From assembly GCA_039720395.1 (NCBI GenBank), contig CM077832.1:30687316-30751315 (forward strand): a stretch of 64,000 nt of DNA. The letters run 5' to 3'. This DNA is from Liquidambar formosana (taxonomy: Eukaryota > Streptophyta > Magnoliopsida > Saxifragales > Altingiaceae). The notes under the pieces were generated by a model. That model saw nothing but the letters and a program-made list of their open reading frames with translations, was not told the DNA's origin and ran no database searches. Of this stretch, positions 37,635-48,885 are shown piece after piece. A program made the translations under genes and the position numbers. Every line of letters starts with the position of its first letter. Within the stretch, counting starts at the first letter, position 1.

Positions 37635-39295
37635 ACAACCAATTATAAAGATGATACTTTAGGGATAAAGAACAATCCTATGATTTCATTTATTGTATGT
37701 CACATTTATTATTAATTAATTAAGGGTTTTATTATATCATGTTTATTCTATTATTTATATTTACATGATATGTCCATGTAGTTAGAGTTAAGAATATGAA
37801 ATCACAAAGTGTTTTGATTAGGAGCCTTTATATATATATATATATAGATATATGGATATCTCTGTACTAAACTCTTAAATCATTCCTAATTGAAAGCTCA
37901 TTGTGATGGACAATAATAAACCATAAGACTAGCACGCGTTAAATGAGATCTATAGGAGGATATCTAGTCTTAACCTATTTGTGTGGAGACACTAAGACTA
38001 AACATGTGGGTGTTTGTTATATGAACAGGTACATTAAATGTGACCATTTTACTTTGAGATAAATTGAATAGAGTTTTACCTGCTTGTCAATCAGTTTCTC
38101 ATAATTACAGTGGTACAAGTAATCTTTAGACTTGAGACACCATAGTTGTTTAAGCTTTGAAAGTTTAATAGCACTGATGGTATATTCCACTGGGATGTAC
38201 AATGGTGTTCATTTGCTCTACAGTTTCATCTGTGAAGGCATATGAATCATCAATGATGGATCTATCACTCTTAGTAAAAGGGAGAGAATGTTTCAAAAAA
38301 AAAAAAGAAAAAGACACTCATAAATATAACTCATGTAAATCTATGGCTATAGGAGGATAACTATGAAAAGGGTTTTCATAGTGCATCTAATGAGTTGATA
38401 TTTTGGGTAGGTTCATAAAAGTATTAAACTAGGGACTTGACAGATTTTCATGTCCTATTAGTTTAATTAGAAGTATTGTGTTGATGGAAGAATGTAATTG
38501 TAACCTTAACTGTAATCGAAGGGTTCTTTGATTTATCTTCACCTCATTTAGATCACACCATGAGCTATTGCTAGATGTTACTTATGGTTAATAGAAGCCC
38601 TAATTGATATAAGTTGGTTATAATCAATTAGGGAATTGGAAGATATTCCAATTAGACCCTTAATGAAAAGTGTTCCATCGGACACTCTATATGCTACTAC
38701 CTACTACTAGATGTTGTGAACCTAATGGGTCACACACCAATAAGTAAAGTGGGACTTTAAGTTGTAAGAGAAAGGGCAATAGTGTATTTTGAAAAGTTCT
38801 TTTGGGCTACACTTGTATTGGATGTAAGATTGAGGGATTAGAGTGCAATTATGAAAAGTTACAACTCCCACGCAAGCTGGGAATCCCCACCATGGCCGTC
38901 CCTAGCATAGTCCCTATAAATAGCACACTAGCATATGCTTTAGGGACACACTACACATTCTCTCCCTCTCCTTGGCCAAACCTAGTGGGAAACTCTCTCT
39001 CTCTCTCTCTCTTCTTCTTTTCCTTCTTCTCTAGAAAACCCTAAGGAGAACTAGAAGGCAACTTAAAGGTTTTCCTTGGTGTGGATACTGTGGAGGTAGG
39101 ACACTTGTGCTGCTAGTTCGTTGTTTATTTATACGTCTTAAGGACCAATTGTAAGTATAAACCTTCTTCTTCTAGTTAGGTTTTTTGTTTTGTATGAACC
39201 ATAATTAGATTTATGGGCTATGAGGAATTGATTTATGATTTTTGTTAGTCATTATGTTCCGGATTATAGTATTTCTCTAGCCCAATTCCTTATAG

Positions 39296-39311
39296 TAGTA
39301 TCAGAGCCATG
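39296..39311 (+). other. Copia primer binding site (initiator tRNA-Met)
   Basis: TAGTATCAGAGCC, two bases after the LTR end, matches the common plant copia site TGGTATCAGAGCC with one G-to-A change. It is complementary to the 3' end of initiator methionine tRNA, where minus-strand DNA synthesis begins. Confidence 0.85.
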
Positions 39312-40745
39312 ATTATGCTTTATGCAAACATCATATGGGCTGGATTTTACGGTAAAATTAATTGGACAAGGTGATAAAACTAATTTAGATGAAATTAAGG
39401 TTTCCTTCTAGTTGGCCAAACCTAGGGTTTGGAATCCTAGGTTGTTCTTCATGCTTTTGGACATGAATTATCGTGTATTATGTTGATTTTGTCATTATGT
39501 TAAAATCTTGAACCTCTAGACTTTACATGTCAAGCTTGTGAAGGTCTAGTGCTTGACCCACATTCCAGATTAAATGAATGGAAGTCAGTCCATAAGAAGA
39601 AATTTTTGTTTCGGCTGGTTGAAATTCTTTCAAAGCTTGGTTTTGAGTTTGTCCAAAGGTGTGTTTGCTCCAGTACCTATGAATTTAGACAATTGCCAAC
39701 TCAGACATTGTAGCACAGCAGCAAGAAAATGAGCCATTAATTACTACATGAAAATAAACAAAGCTGTGGATTTGAGTCTACCGAAGAGTCCAAAACTCCT
39801 CTTTGTACATTTCTTCGATAAATACCAAGAAGAATACAGAGTAACAGAACATGAACATTAACTGAACATAAAAATAAGAGAATTTACCAGAACAACATAT
39901 CTTTTTCTATGGAGTTCATTAGATAAAAATGAAGAAAAAAGGGGGGAAAAAACCTATATACATTTAGTTATAGAAAGTGACAATTTTCCATCTTTCCTTG
40001 ACCATATGTTGGAGCAATTCCTCTTGCCATGATTTCTAAAGAGCTGGTGTTTGTCAATGGAAGAAAGAAAAGCATGTATTAGAAAAGCAAGCAATCGACA
40101 CCTTTTATTATTTCTAGAAAGGAGAAGCACCCACTCACCAAATTTGTATAGAATAAATGCACTCTAACAAATACATCCATTGAACGCATCAAGTTAAATA
40201 ATGGGAGTTAAAATAGCCTGTATACTTCAAAAATGCCTAATAATTTGCAACATGATTCCTTTTGCCATACTGCTTTATTTGGGGTTTGCTACATGAACTA
40301 TGGCCTACTATAAATCAATCTATAGCATTCTTGTGTATGGCCAAGAGAAATAGAAGGTTTAATGGTCTTGTGGATGGGTGCATATATTCATCTTATCAGC
40401 TCAAATTTTCAAGAAACTCGGGTAGAGCACAAGTCTAGTCTAAACTGGGTTAGAGCTATTCGCTCTAACCCCTAGCAGCCTGGCATTGGTTCCAACACTG
40501 CTTATAACTCAAATCAGTCTGAAGTGCAAGAATTTTATTTAAATTCATGTGGGCTACCATTGATTAAATTAAAATCAATATTTTATAAAACCCGGATTGA
40601 TGAGAAATTGATTACGTGATGTACTGGATTCCCAATAAAGGTTGTGATTAATAAAGTTCATATGAGTTATGGTGCACCTTAGTCACGTGTGATCACGTGT
40701 ATTGAGATATGAATAGGAACATGTAGATGCCTTTCTTAATGGATA
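39312..40745. other. Copia leader remnant and unassigned spacer
   Basis: The first few hundred bases are probably untranslated leader of the copia element; I can read no gag domain. From about 39650 to 40745 no family is recognisable. The final 60 bp (from about 40710) contain degenerate CTTTCTTAATGGATAAGA repeats that lead into the duplication at 40746. Confidence 0.5.
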
Positions 40746-42900
40746 AGAGATACCTTTCTTGATGGACAAGAAAATGACTTTCTTAATGGATAAGAAATCG
40801 GTTTACTTGTTGGACAAGATAAGAGTTTTCTTGGTAAACAAGAAATAGCTTTCTTGTTGGAAAAGATAAGTCATAATGGGAAGACTTATCCTATTCCATT
40901 CTCCTATAAATAGGGCATTGGTCCCCACCCTCACACACCTTGTTAGCTCTATTCAGTATAGTCTTGCCCCATTGAAAGACAGAGAGTGTTTGTGTGGAGA
41001 GGGTGGAAGATCATTGCTGCACTACTAAATTGGTGGTTCAAAGGTTTGGATTGCGCATCAATGGCATCTTTAGGTACGCAAACATTGTTTTAATTTTATA
41101 CATGCTTATGAACTTGGCAAATTTATCGATCTATTATATTCTAACATGAAGAACTAAGGAAAACATTTGGTTAGTATTTTGAGAGTACTTTTCTTTTGTT
41201 TGACAGAATGGATTCCATTTTTACTCTGCTCTCTTAGAAGAAAGAGAAGTATTTCCAAAATGCTAGACCAGATAGTACTACCAATGTGCAGTTTCTGATT
41301 AGAGATTAAACATGGAGAAGATTTTTTTAACATTATTTGATGTTTGATCTAAACCCAACCCCAGCTTCTGCATATGTTGCTATACTAGTACTGACTTCTC
41401 ACATTTCCAGTTTCTAGATAACAATTCCATTGAGAAGAAGTTTTGAACTGTAAACTGCTGCTCCTGCAAGTAGAGGTGGCCCCAGATGTTTGCTATGAAG
41501 TTTGAAGTTATCTACTGACTAATTCAAAGAAAGAAAAATTCGGTGGTAGATTTAAACCTTTGTTAAGAAAAGGTTCATAGATTGCATAGTCTTCTTCACA
41601 AGAAAGAATCAATGGATTATCTGGGAGCTATTCATCCTTCATTGCAGATTTTTCTATCTTCTCCACTGCCTAAGGAGCATCAGCATTCAGTAGAACTTAG
41701 TATTTCTGGATAACATTTTGTTACACGTGAAATGTAGGTCTCTGCATCAGAAATCGGGGGCATGTTGACTGTGTGCTTTATTCTAAACATTAGGCAAAAA
41801 GTTAGGTGACAATACCTCATCGAAGAGATACCTTTCTTGATGGACAAGAAAATGACTTTCTTAATGGATAAGAAATCGGTTTACTTGTTGGACAAGATAA
41901 GAGATTTCTTGGTAAACAAGAAATAGCTTTCTTGTTGGAAAAGATAAGTCATAATGGGAAGACTTATCCTATTCCAGTCTCCTATAAATAGGGCATTGGT
42001 CCCCACCCTCACACACCTTGTTAGCTCTATTCAGTATAGTCTTGCCCCATTGAAAGACAAAGAATGTTTGTATGGAGAGGGTGGAAGATCATTGCTGCAC
42101 TACTAAATTGGTGGTTCAAAGGTTTGGATTGCGCATCAATGGAGTCTTTAGGTACGCAAGCGTTGTTTTAATTTTATACATGCTTATGAACTTGGCAAAT
42201 TTATTGATCTATTATATTCTAACATGAAGAACTAAGGAAAACATTTGGTTAGTATTTTGAGAGTACTTTTCTTTTGTTTGACAGAATGGATTGCATTTTT
42301 ACTCTGCTCTCTTAGAAGAAAGAGAAGTATTTCCAAAATGCTAGACCAGATAGTACTACCAATGTGCAGTTTCTGATTAGAGATTAAGCATGGAGAAGAT
42401 TTTTTAACATTATTTGATGTTTGATCTAAACCCAACCCCAGCTTCTGCATATGTTGCTATACTAGTACTGACTTCTCACATTTCCAGTTTCTAGATAACA
42501 ATTCCATTGAGAAGAAGTTTTGAACTGTAAACTGCTGCTCCTGCAAGTAGAGGTGGCCCCAGATGTTTGCTATGAAGTTTGAAGTTATCTACTGACTAAT
42601 TCAAAGAAAGAAAAATTCGGTGGTAGATTTAAACCTTTGTTAAGAAAAGGCTCATAGATTGCATAGTCTTCTTCACAAGAAAGAATCAATGGATTATCTG
42701 GGAGCTATTCATCCTTCATTGAAGATTTTTCTATCTGCTCCACTGCCTAAGGAGCATCAGCATTCAGTAGAACTTAGTATTTCTGGATAACATTTTGTTA
42801 CACGTGAAATGTAGGTCTCTGCATCAGAAATTGAGGGCATGTTGACTGTGTGCTTTATTCCAAACATTAGGCAAAAAGTTAGGTGACAATACCTCATCGA
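40746..42900. repeat. Two-copy tandem duplication, 1,078-bp unit
   Basis: The units 40746-41823 and 41824-42900 are nearly identical, differing by scattered substitutions and a 1-base T-run difference. The junction shares AAGAGATACC. Each unit begins with degenerate CTTTCTTGATGGACAAGAAA-like repeats, then an inverted AAGATAAGTC / GACTTATC, a TATA box (TATAAATAG), and ATGGCATCTTTAG or ATGGAGTCTTTAG directly before a consensus-like GTACGCAA splice donor. The rest of the unit has no recognisable coding sequence. High identity suggests a recent event. Confidence 0.92.
40915..42001 (+). promoter_or_regulatory. Duplicated TATA boxes of the 1,078-bp unit
   Basis: TATAAATAG occurs at 40915-40923 and again at 41993-42001. 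Each is followed about 140 bases downstream by an ATG in the context ATCAATGG (41061 and 42139) and a possible donor GTACGCAA. The layout suits a promoter plus a short first exon, or the U3/R region of an unrecognised retroelement. Confidence 0.45.
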
Positions 42901-42901
42901 A

Positions 42902-43578
42902 ATCCAATGCAACCTGACCAACCCTTTTAGTAGACAAGTCAATTTTAGTAACTCAATTTATGACAATTTATTTTCAACAAATTGGGCTTTGGGTCCTTTC
43001 ACATAATCAATTTTAATCGATTCTGATAAATGTTAACCGCTTCTTTTTGCTATTTTGAACATGTATTGCAAACTTAAAAATAAAAAATACATAAAAAATA
43101 AAAAAACAATTGTAAACCCTAAGAAAGTCTTCACTACTTAAGCTACTAATTCATGCTAGGACTTCTTCAATTTTTGTTATAATATGCCATAAACTAAACA
43201 AGCACTAGTAGCTATTAAAAAAAAAAAAGTCATCTATTGCATTTCAACCAAAAGAAAAGGAAAAAAATAAAATAAAATTGTAAACCCTAAACTCACCACT
43301 GTCAACGGGAGGTGGAATGGGTAACACCGACAGGAGGGCAAAAAGGAGAGAAAGGGGTGGGATTGCGAGCCGATGGGAGGTGGAATGGTTATCGGAAATG
43401 GTGGTTCGAGGAGACACATTGTGTTGTTGACATAGGGGAAGGAGGAAACCACCATATTGTCAATGCCAGTAGTTGAAAGGGTCACCAACGGGACTTGAAT
43501 GGGTAACCTTGTACTGTCATCGCCAGGGAATGAGGAACAAAACAGAGAGGAGAGAGAGTGGGCAAGCGAGAATGAAGG
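42902..43578. other. Unassigned spacer
   Basis: AT-rich, with a purine-rich GGAGAGAGAG stretch near 43548. A long minus-strand open frame (43234-43629) runs into the hAT element and has no resemblance I recognise; I treat it as chance. Confidence 0.45.
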
Positions 43579-43586
43579 TTTCAAAT

Positions 43587-44038
43587 TAGGGGTGCAACAT
43601 GGTTTGGGTAGACCCGAGGACCAATCCATTCAATTTAGTCAAGTTCCGGCCTAGTCCGAACAGTAACCGGTCCGATTCCGGTTTAGGTTGTTTCAGAACC
43701 AGACCCGGACCGAATTCCGAAACTTTTATATATTTATATATATGATTATATATATATATATATCTAATTATATGTTAATATTAATATATTATACTCCATA
43801 GATAAGTATTATTCAATGAATAATAATACTTACTTACTCACTGAATAATAATACTTATTCAATAATTTCTTACTTTTTACACACACACACACACACACAA
43901 AACCGATTCTCACACACACACACAAAAACTGATTCTCGAACCATTTTTTCCGGTCTGGTTCCAGTTTAGATTTTGTAGGACCGAATTAGTTCGATCTTAT
44001 CCAAATTTTTTCCTAGCCCGAACCGAGTTGCAGCCCTA
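43587..44038. mobile_element. Non-autonomous hAT element (TAGGGGTGCAAC termini)
   Basis: Ends TAGGGGTGCAAC and, on the opposite strand, TAGGGCTGCAAC. A perfect 8-bp TSD, TTTCAAAT, lies at 43579-43586 and 44039-44046. It is 452 bp with a central AT-rich core holding (TA)n near 43735-43765 and (AC)n runs at about 43880-43925. Subterminal CCGGTTCC/GAACCGGA-like steps are in inverted orientation. No coding capacity. Confidence 0.92.
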
Positions 44039-44046
44039 TTTCAAAT

Positions 44047-45272
44047 CGAGATTTGGCTTTTGGGGAGTGGGGGGGGGGGGGGGGGGTTTCCAAAATTCAC
44101 AAAAAGCTACTGTTTTGGAGCGTTTCCTCAGTTTAGCAGCTCACGACATTAGGTGTTGAATGTCAAATGCATCTCTTGAATTTGAGCCTTCCATTTCTCT
44201 TCCTTACCATGTGTCATCGATCCCACGGTTACAACATGGTGCTGTAAAAGTGGCTTACAGCACCAAATTTGAATTCCTTCAAGAGGTGTTCCTTTGTTAA
44301 AGTTTTTTCCTTTACTCTCTATCCCTTTTTTTTTTTTTTTTTTTCTTTTTGTCTTTTTTTTTTTTTTTTTTTCCTGAAAAGCAAATAGAAAATTGAATTT
44401 TTTTTTATTGAGTTTATCCTTTTGCAAAGTAATGGGTAGGAATTTAGAAATGGATGGACACTGCTCCTATCCATGAAAAGCACATATTAAGTATTTTTTG
44501 TATCCCGACTCTGCAAGCCAAAACATGAGAGGAAGTCGGGAATAACTTGGTTAAGCTGCCAACCATTTGATGTATCTGACAATTACACCTTATCTTGTTC
44601 ATTCTAAAGATAGACCAGGTGAAAATGTGGTCTACTAGACAGTAATGTAGTCTATAAAGTCAAGAAAAGTTTGGGGACCCATTCGTGATCAATGGGCGAT
44701 GAGACATTTTTGTCATTCGGCCACCAAGTTGGCTAGATATAAATTATGTGTTGGATTATGGATCTGTGATCATGGCCTGTTTTAGTGGAGACTACCTTGC
44801 TATCAAGTCTATCCTATATCCCTATCTATCCCAGCCAAAAAAAGGAAAGGCCTCAGGTGTTGCTTTTGGATCACACATTTCACAAGGGACCTGTAAAATG
44901 AGATGTAATCTACGGACATTGAGTTTGTCAGTCCTGATAATAAAATAATTGTCAAGAAAGTGGAATTTCTGCAATACAGGCCGGGAAAGAAATAATTGTA
45001 CGTTTGCAGAAAATGAGTGTGTGCTCAGAATTTGAAAAAAAATTCTCAAATTCTCATGAGCATAAAAATTTGGGGAAATCCAACGAGGAATCTATCTCGT
45101 GTAAATTTGCATGAACATAGAAACTGTGGGAAAATCCAATGAGGTATCAATCTAGTCTAAATTGTTGATGAACATTTAGTTCGAGTCCCCACCAGCAATG
45201 ATGTGATTGATTAATAAAATAAATCTACCCTGTTAATTGGGGATGAAGGATTAGTCATTAGTAGTTTCAAGG

Positions 45273-45310
<38 letters not shown>

Positions 45311-46386
45311 AGATATAACATAGATATGTGCATAATGTTAGAGATATTGGCCATTTATTAATGCGAGTCCCATGTGTTATTAGAGATGGGCCCATATTGG
45401 AATTTGTGAATCTCTTCGTAGAGATTTAATTCGAATATTTAATTGGCGAAAATCATTAAAGGTTAAATAAGAAATTGTTCTCTAAAGTCACCATTGAATA
45501 GTTGGTTGAAGAATGGTAATAAGACTTGTTCTACAATGGAAAACTATGAATTCCTTGGTGAGTCCATCATAATGTATTTTTCATATTGTTAGCTTCTATT
45601 CAATATTTTCAATAAGAATAGCAAATTGCTTAAATGTGTATATCTAGTGACAAGTTTTTTCATGGTTTAACAAGTCCAAAACACAATATGATGTATGAAA
45701 TTTCACATCAGGCCACCGTTGGAGCTTGCAGCTCACCCCAGGAGCTTAGGCAACAAGCAGCTCAGTGTGAAGGCCACCTAAGTGTTTTTGAGAAGTATGC
45801 GCCAATGCAACCTTAATTAGCCACCGCTAGTAGTCAAACATCAACAAAAAAGTTAAATTCCTACCACTTGAACCTTGGCCATAATGTTTCCCACATGTTG
45901 AACCCCTTATCTATCTGCTCACCACTGATTCTGAAAAACCAATAAACAAGTTAAGACACATCTAATACTTTGGTCCTAAAATCCCCAATATATAGCTTAC
46001 TCGAACTGCTCAACAGCATAAAAATCAAAGAATATCAATGCCAAATATTGAGAAATGGCTAATTTCCCAGTAGACTAAAATTTTCCAATTCCCAGAGAGA
46101 AAAGTTGTTGAGCTATGGCCCTTATGTCTTCAGAACAATAAAAGAGACGCAAGCCCATTGTTTCAATTAGTCATTTTGTGTTCACAATTGTTCCATGCAA
46201 ATTCAAACTAATTGAGCTACAGACTAAATCAAAACCCAAACATAAAAGCTTTGAGTCGATTTCTACTGTCGAGACACCAAATTTACTCTCTTCATCCCAT
46301 TGCCCATCCAAATCTCAAATCTTAAATTAGCATCCTTCAAAGGTGAATGCTCTCCGATTGTCTGTCATGAACAAAATTAAAACGGG
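44047..46386. other. Unassigned spacer with homopolymers and a (TC)n tract
   Basis: Contains an 18-base G run (44069-44086), two long T runs (about 44327-44372), and a (TC)n microsatellite (about 45276-45307). A frame at 45634-45816 ending EKYAPMQP has no resemblance I recognise and is probably chance. No transposon termini were found. Confidence 0.5.
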
Positions 46387-46467
46387 CTATAAACAGAATG
46401 AGTGGGTATATACATACATATATAGTGAAAATGCATAAATTTTGCAGAAGTAAATTGCGGGTTTTAC

Positions 46468-46611
46468 CAACGGCGGCACCATCTGAAGAGGGGAAAACGG
46501 AACATGTGACGGTGAAAACCCTAACTCTTGAAGGGTTAATTGGTGTTTTTGAAGCACAGCAAACTTGATGGGTTTCTCACTGCAATATCGATCAATAGCT
46601 TGGGTGGCCAT
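46468..46611 (-). CDS. Candidate first exon of an unrecognised gene
   Basis: From an ATG at 46611 (context AGATGGCC) the minus strand encodes MATQAIDRYCSEKPIKFAVL and continues KHQLTLQELGFSPSHVPFSP, LQMVPPL. It then meets a plausible splice donor, TTG|GTAAAACC, near 46467. Amino acid use looks protein-like rather than AT-driven, and there is no low complexity. Downstream exons would lie at lower coordinates, but I could not identify any. It is divergent from the small membrane-protein gene at 47298, with about 690 bp between the starts. I do not recognise the family; chance is a real possibility. Confidence 0.3.
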
Positions 46612-47297
46612 CTATGTATATTTGGATATTCTGTGTTCGCTTTGCAAGAAGTTGCAGAGCTCAGAATCTCGGAAAAAAGGAACAGTGAGGCATGTTTCAT
46701 CCGCCCAATTTTCAGCAGGTTCAGTCACAAGCTCTAACAATTTCGGAAAGATATGCATTAATATCGAGAGGCCCTCGTCCTGTCATGCGACGTGAACAAA
46801 TGACAAAACCCGCTGTGGAAATTATTTTTTTGTCCAATCGAAATGCAGTAGCTATACTAGGATAAAAAGCTAGCACAGCATCCAGATCGAGAGAGCAAGA
46901 AACCTTCTCCTTCTCACCATCTCAAGTTTCACGAGTCCCAAACCAATTAGAAATTGGATTTCCTTTTGGACTCGGATATAGATAAATACTCGAATATTAT
47001 AATTGCAACTCCTCAAACACATCGATCCCGATTTGTTAAGAAAGCACTTAGCTCTGCTACTCAGGCGCCTTCAAAGTTTCAATCAGCCTACATCAACTTA
47101 ATTCTGCTGGTAAGTGGTAACTTTCTTCATTCAACCGCTGCTCCATCATACATATGATATTTCCTTTCTAATTTAAATAATCAAACAGCAGTTAGCTTTC
47201 TTGATATGATTTTTCTTTATTTAATTACTCTTATTCTGTAATTAATTAAGGCTTTTTTTTTTTTTTTTTTTTTTTTGTCTTTTTCCGGATAGGAGCC

Positions 47298-47609
47298 ATG
47301 GATGATGAGAAGTTTCCACCTATATTTTATGCAGTTTTATTTTGTTTTTGCATGGGCGTTGCTATTGTTCTAGTGGGGGTAACAAAAGGATATATAAAGG
47401 ATGCCATACATCCAAACCCACATGACCCACACCAGCTTTCTCGTTCCTTTTCAATCGCCGGCGCTGTCTTACTCATTCTCAACATCATCGCTCTACTCTT
47501 CATGGCGTTTGCCATGCTCCAAGCAACTATCCAGACAATCACCACAAGTGCCAAGATTACGCCTGCTCCACCTTCACAGAACGAAGCCCCTCAATCTCAA
47601 GAACCATGA
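47298..47609 (+). CDS. Small two-helix membrane protein, unknown function
   Basis: A 103-residue protein starting MDDEKFPPIFYAVLFCF. Two hydrophobic segments are clear: residues about 8-28 (IFYAVLFCFCMGVAIVLVGV) and about 52-78 (SIAGAVLLILNIIALLFMAF). A polar loop rich in His and Pro (HPNPHDPHQ) lies between them, and a Pro/Gln-rich tail ends EAPQSQEP. The ATG is in an excellent context (GCCATGG). A 5'-UTR intron is likely: donor CTG|GTAAGT at 47110, and acceptor GGATAG at 47292 preceded by a long T tract, leaving the ATG five bases into the second exon. TAAAAAG near 46864 could be a TATA box. This is the kind of short plant gene often annotated as hypothetical. I do not recognise a family. 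GC content and codon use stand out from the AT-rich surroundings. Confidence 0.7.
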   Translation: MDDEKFPPIFYAVLFCFCMGVAIVLVGVTKGYIKDAIHPNPHDPHQLSRSFSIAGAVLLILNIIALLFMAFAMLQATIQTITTSAKITPAPPSQNEAPQSQEP

Positions 47610-48062
47610 TCCATGGTCATAGCCTTTTTCCATGTATTGATCGTCTATAACTTTAAGCCATATACTGTTGGCCGCCGGCCCCGTCTATTTACTATAAATT
47701 GGGCTCCGAATTAGGAGTTTCTTATTTTGTTTTCAAATCAACATTTTTTTTGGTCTATAATCAAGGTTCCCATTCTAACAGGATTCTGTTTTATGGTGTA
47801 TATATGCTTTTATACTTCTCTTAAATTTTGCTTTGTGAATTTGCAAACTAGCCAGCAGCCACGCAGGTGATAGCTCGGTTCAAGAATTTTCTAACTTTCT
47901 ATGTTTTTTTTCTTTCTTTTTTCTTACTTGTAAAAGGTTCTACCTACAACCACAGCATCATGTCGCCTAATTGATCAAGCTTGGCATACCGGAATCTCTT
48001 ATATTAAAATGAAAAATAACTTTATATTTTGTTCATGCTTATGAATTTTGTAAATTACATTA

Positions 48063-48876
48063 GGATAAATTACAAGTGGTCCTTTTTTATCTTACAAAAA
48101 GTAAGATCTTTTTTTTACCCTAATATAATTTTGTAAATTATATTAGGGGTAAATCATGACATGTGGCATTTCAATGGCATCCAACGGTTGACCAAAAAAC
48201 AAAGTTTAAGCCAAAACATGGTATAAATGGTTCTTTTTTATGCTAGCCTTTGAATATCATTGGAATATCACATGTCACAATCTCAGCAAAGACATGATTG
48301 TACTGTGTTTTCTAACACAATAGCAAATCCAAACTCCAGTTGCCCATGTAGAGAAGCCAATTATTTATAATTTATAATAATATACTCTGATATATGGTTG
48401 AAATTAGTTCGGGCTAATAAAGGCCCAATATAAATGTCATAATAATTCTTTTATAACAACCCAATCGATAACTAGAAATAAATAACGGACACCCATGCAA
48501 AGCATCTAGAATCTCTTGATAGCAAAAAATAAATAAATAACGGACACCCACAAATTATATTAATTAAGACTTAACGATCAATGAAATAAACACATATAAT
48601 CAAGCCACACATGTGCACCACATCATATCTCTCATGCGCCACATCATGACACGGCCAGCCGATTCGAGTCAAGGTTGGCGAGCACACGTGTGTGGTCAAA
48701 GTTTTGAAACTTTTTAAATATATATTTTCTAACAATATCCCCCACGTGTTTTTTCAATAATTTCTACTTGATTTTTCACTTGAAATCTAATCATGGGAAG
48801 ACGTTGCATCAATTTTTTCTTTGAGAGGTTATGTGCAAAAAGGGTTAAACATATAGGGGTTTCTTGTAATTTACCC
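48063..48876. mobile_element. Non-autonomous Mutator-like element
   Basis: Inverted ends GGATAAATTACAAG and, on the opposite strand, GGGTAAATTACAAG. The 9-bp flanks ATTACATTA (48054-48062) and ATGATATTA (48877-48885) match at 7 of 9 positions, fitting a Mutator-type TSD. The left end is partly re-duplicated inside (TTTTGTAAATTATATTAGGGG about 80 bp downstream). No transposase frame. Its ends resemble those of the element at 59335-59691. Confidence 0.65.
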
Positions 48877-48885
48877 ATGATATTA

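Larger units (their letters stand above)
34126..39294 (+). mobile_element. Ty1/copia 5' LTR, interrupted by nested elements
   Basis: The first 22 bases (TGTTAGTAGTATGCC, from 34126) and the remainder (37635-39294, ending CAATTCCTTATA) together align with the copia solo LTR at 3765-5414. Between them sits the Ty3-type LTR copy C. Removing it leaves about 1.68 kb. A TATA box (CCTATAAATAGCAC, about 38911) lies before a CT microsatellite (38995-39013). It is followed directly by a primer binding site, so this is a 5' LTR of a longer element rather than a solo LTR. The internal region fades out within about 400 bp. Confidence 0.83.

Noticed and set aside
43234..43629. 131-codon minus-strand frame
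   Set aside because: It crosses the boundary of the hAT element at 43587, so it cannot be an old gene, and no family resemblance was seen.
44149..44427. Lysine-rich minus-strand frame
   Set aside because: It is a translation of long T homopolymers.
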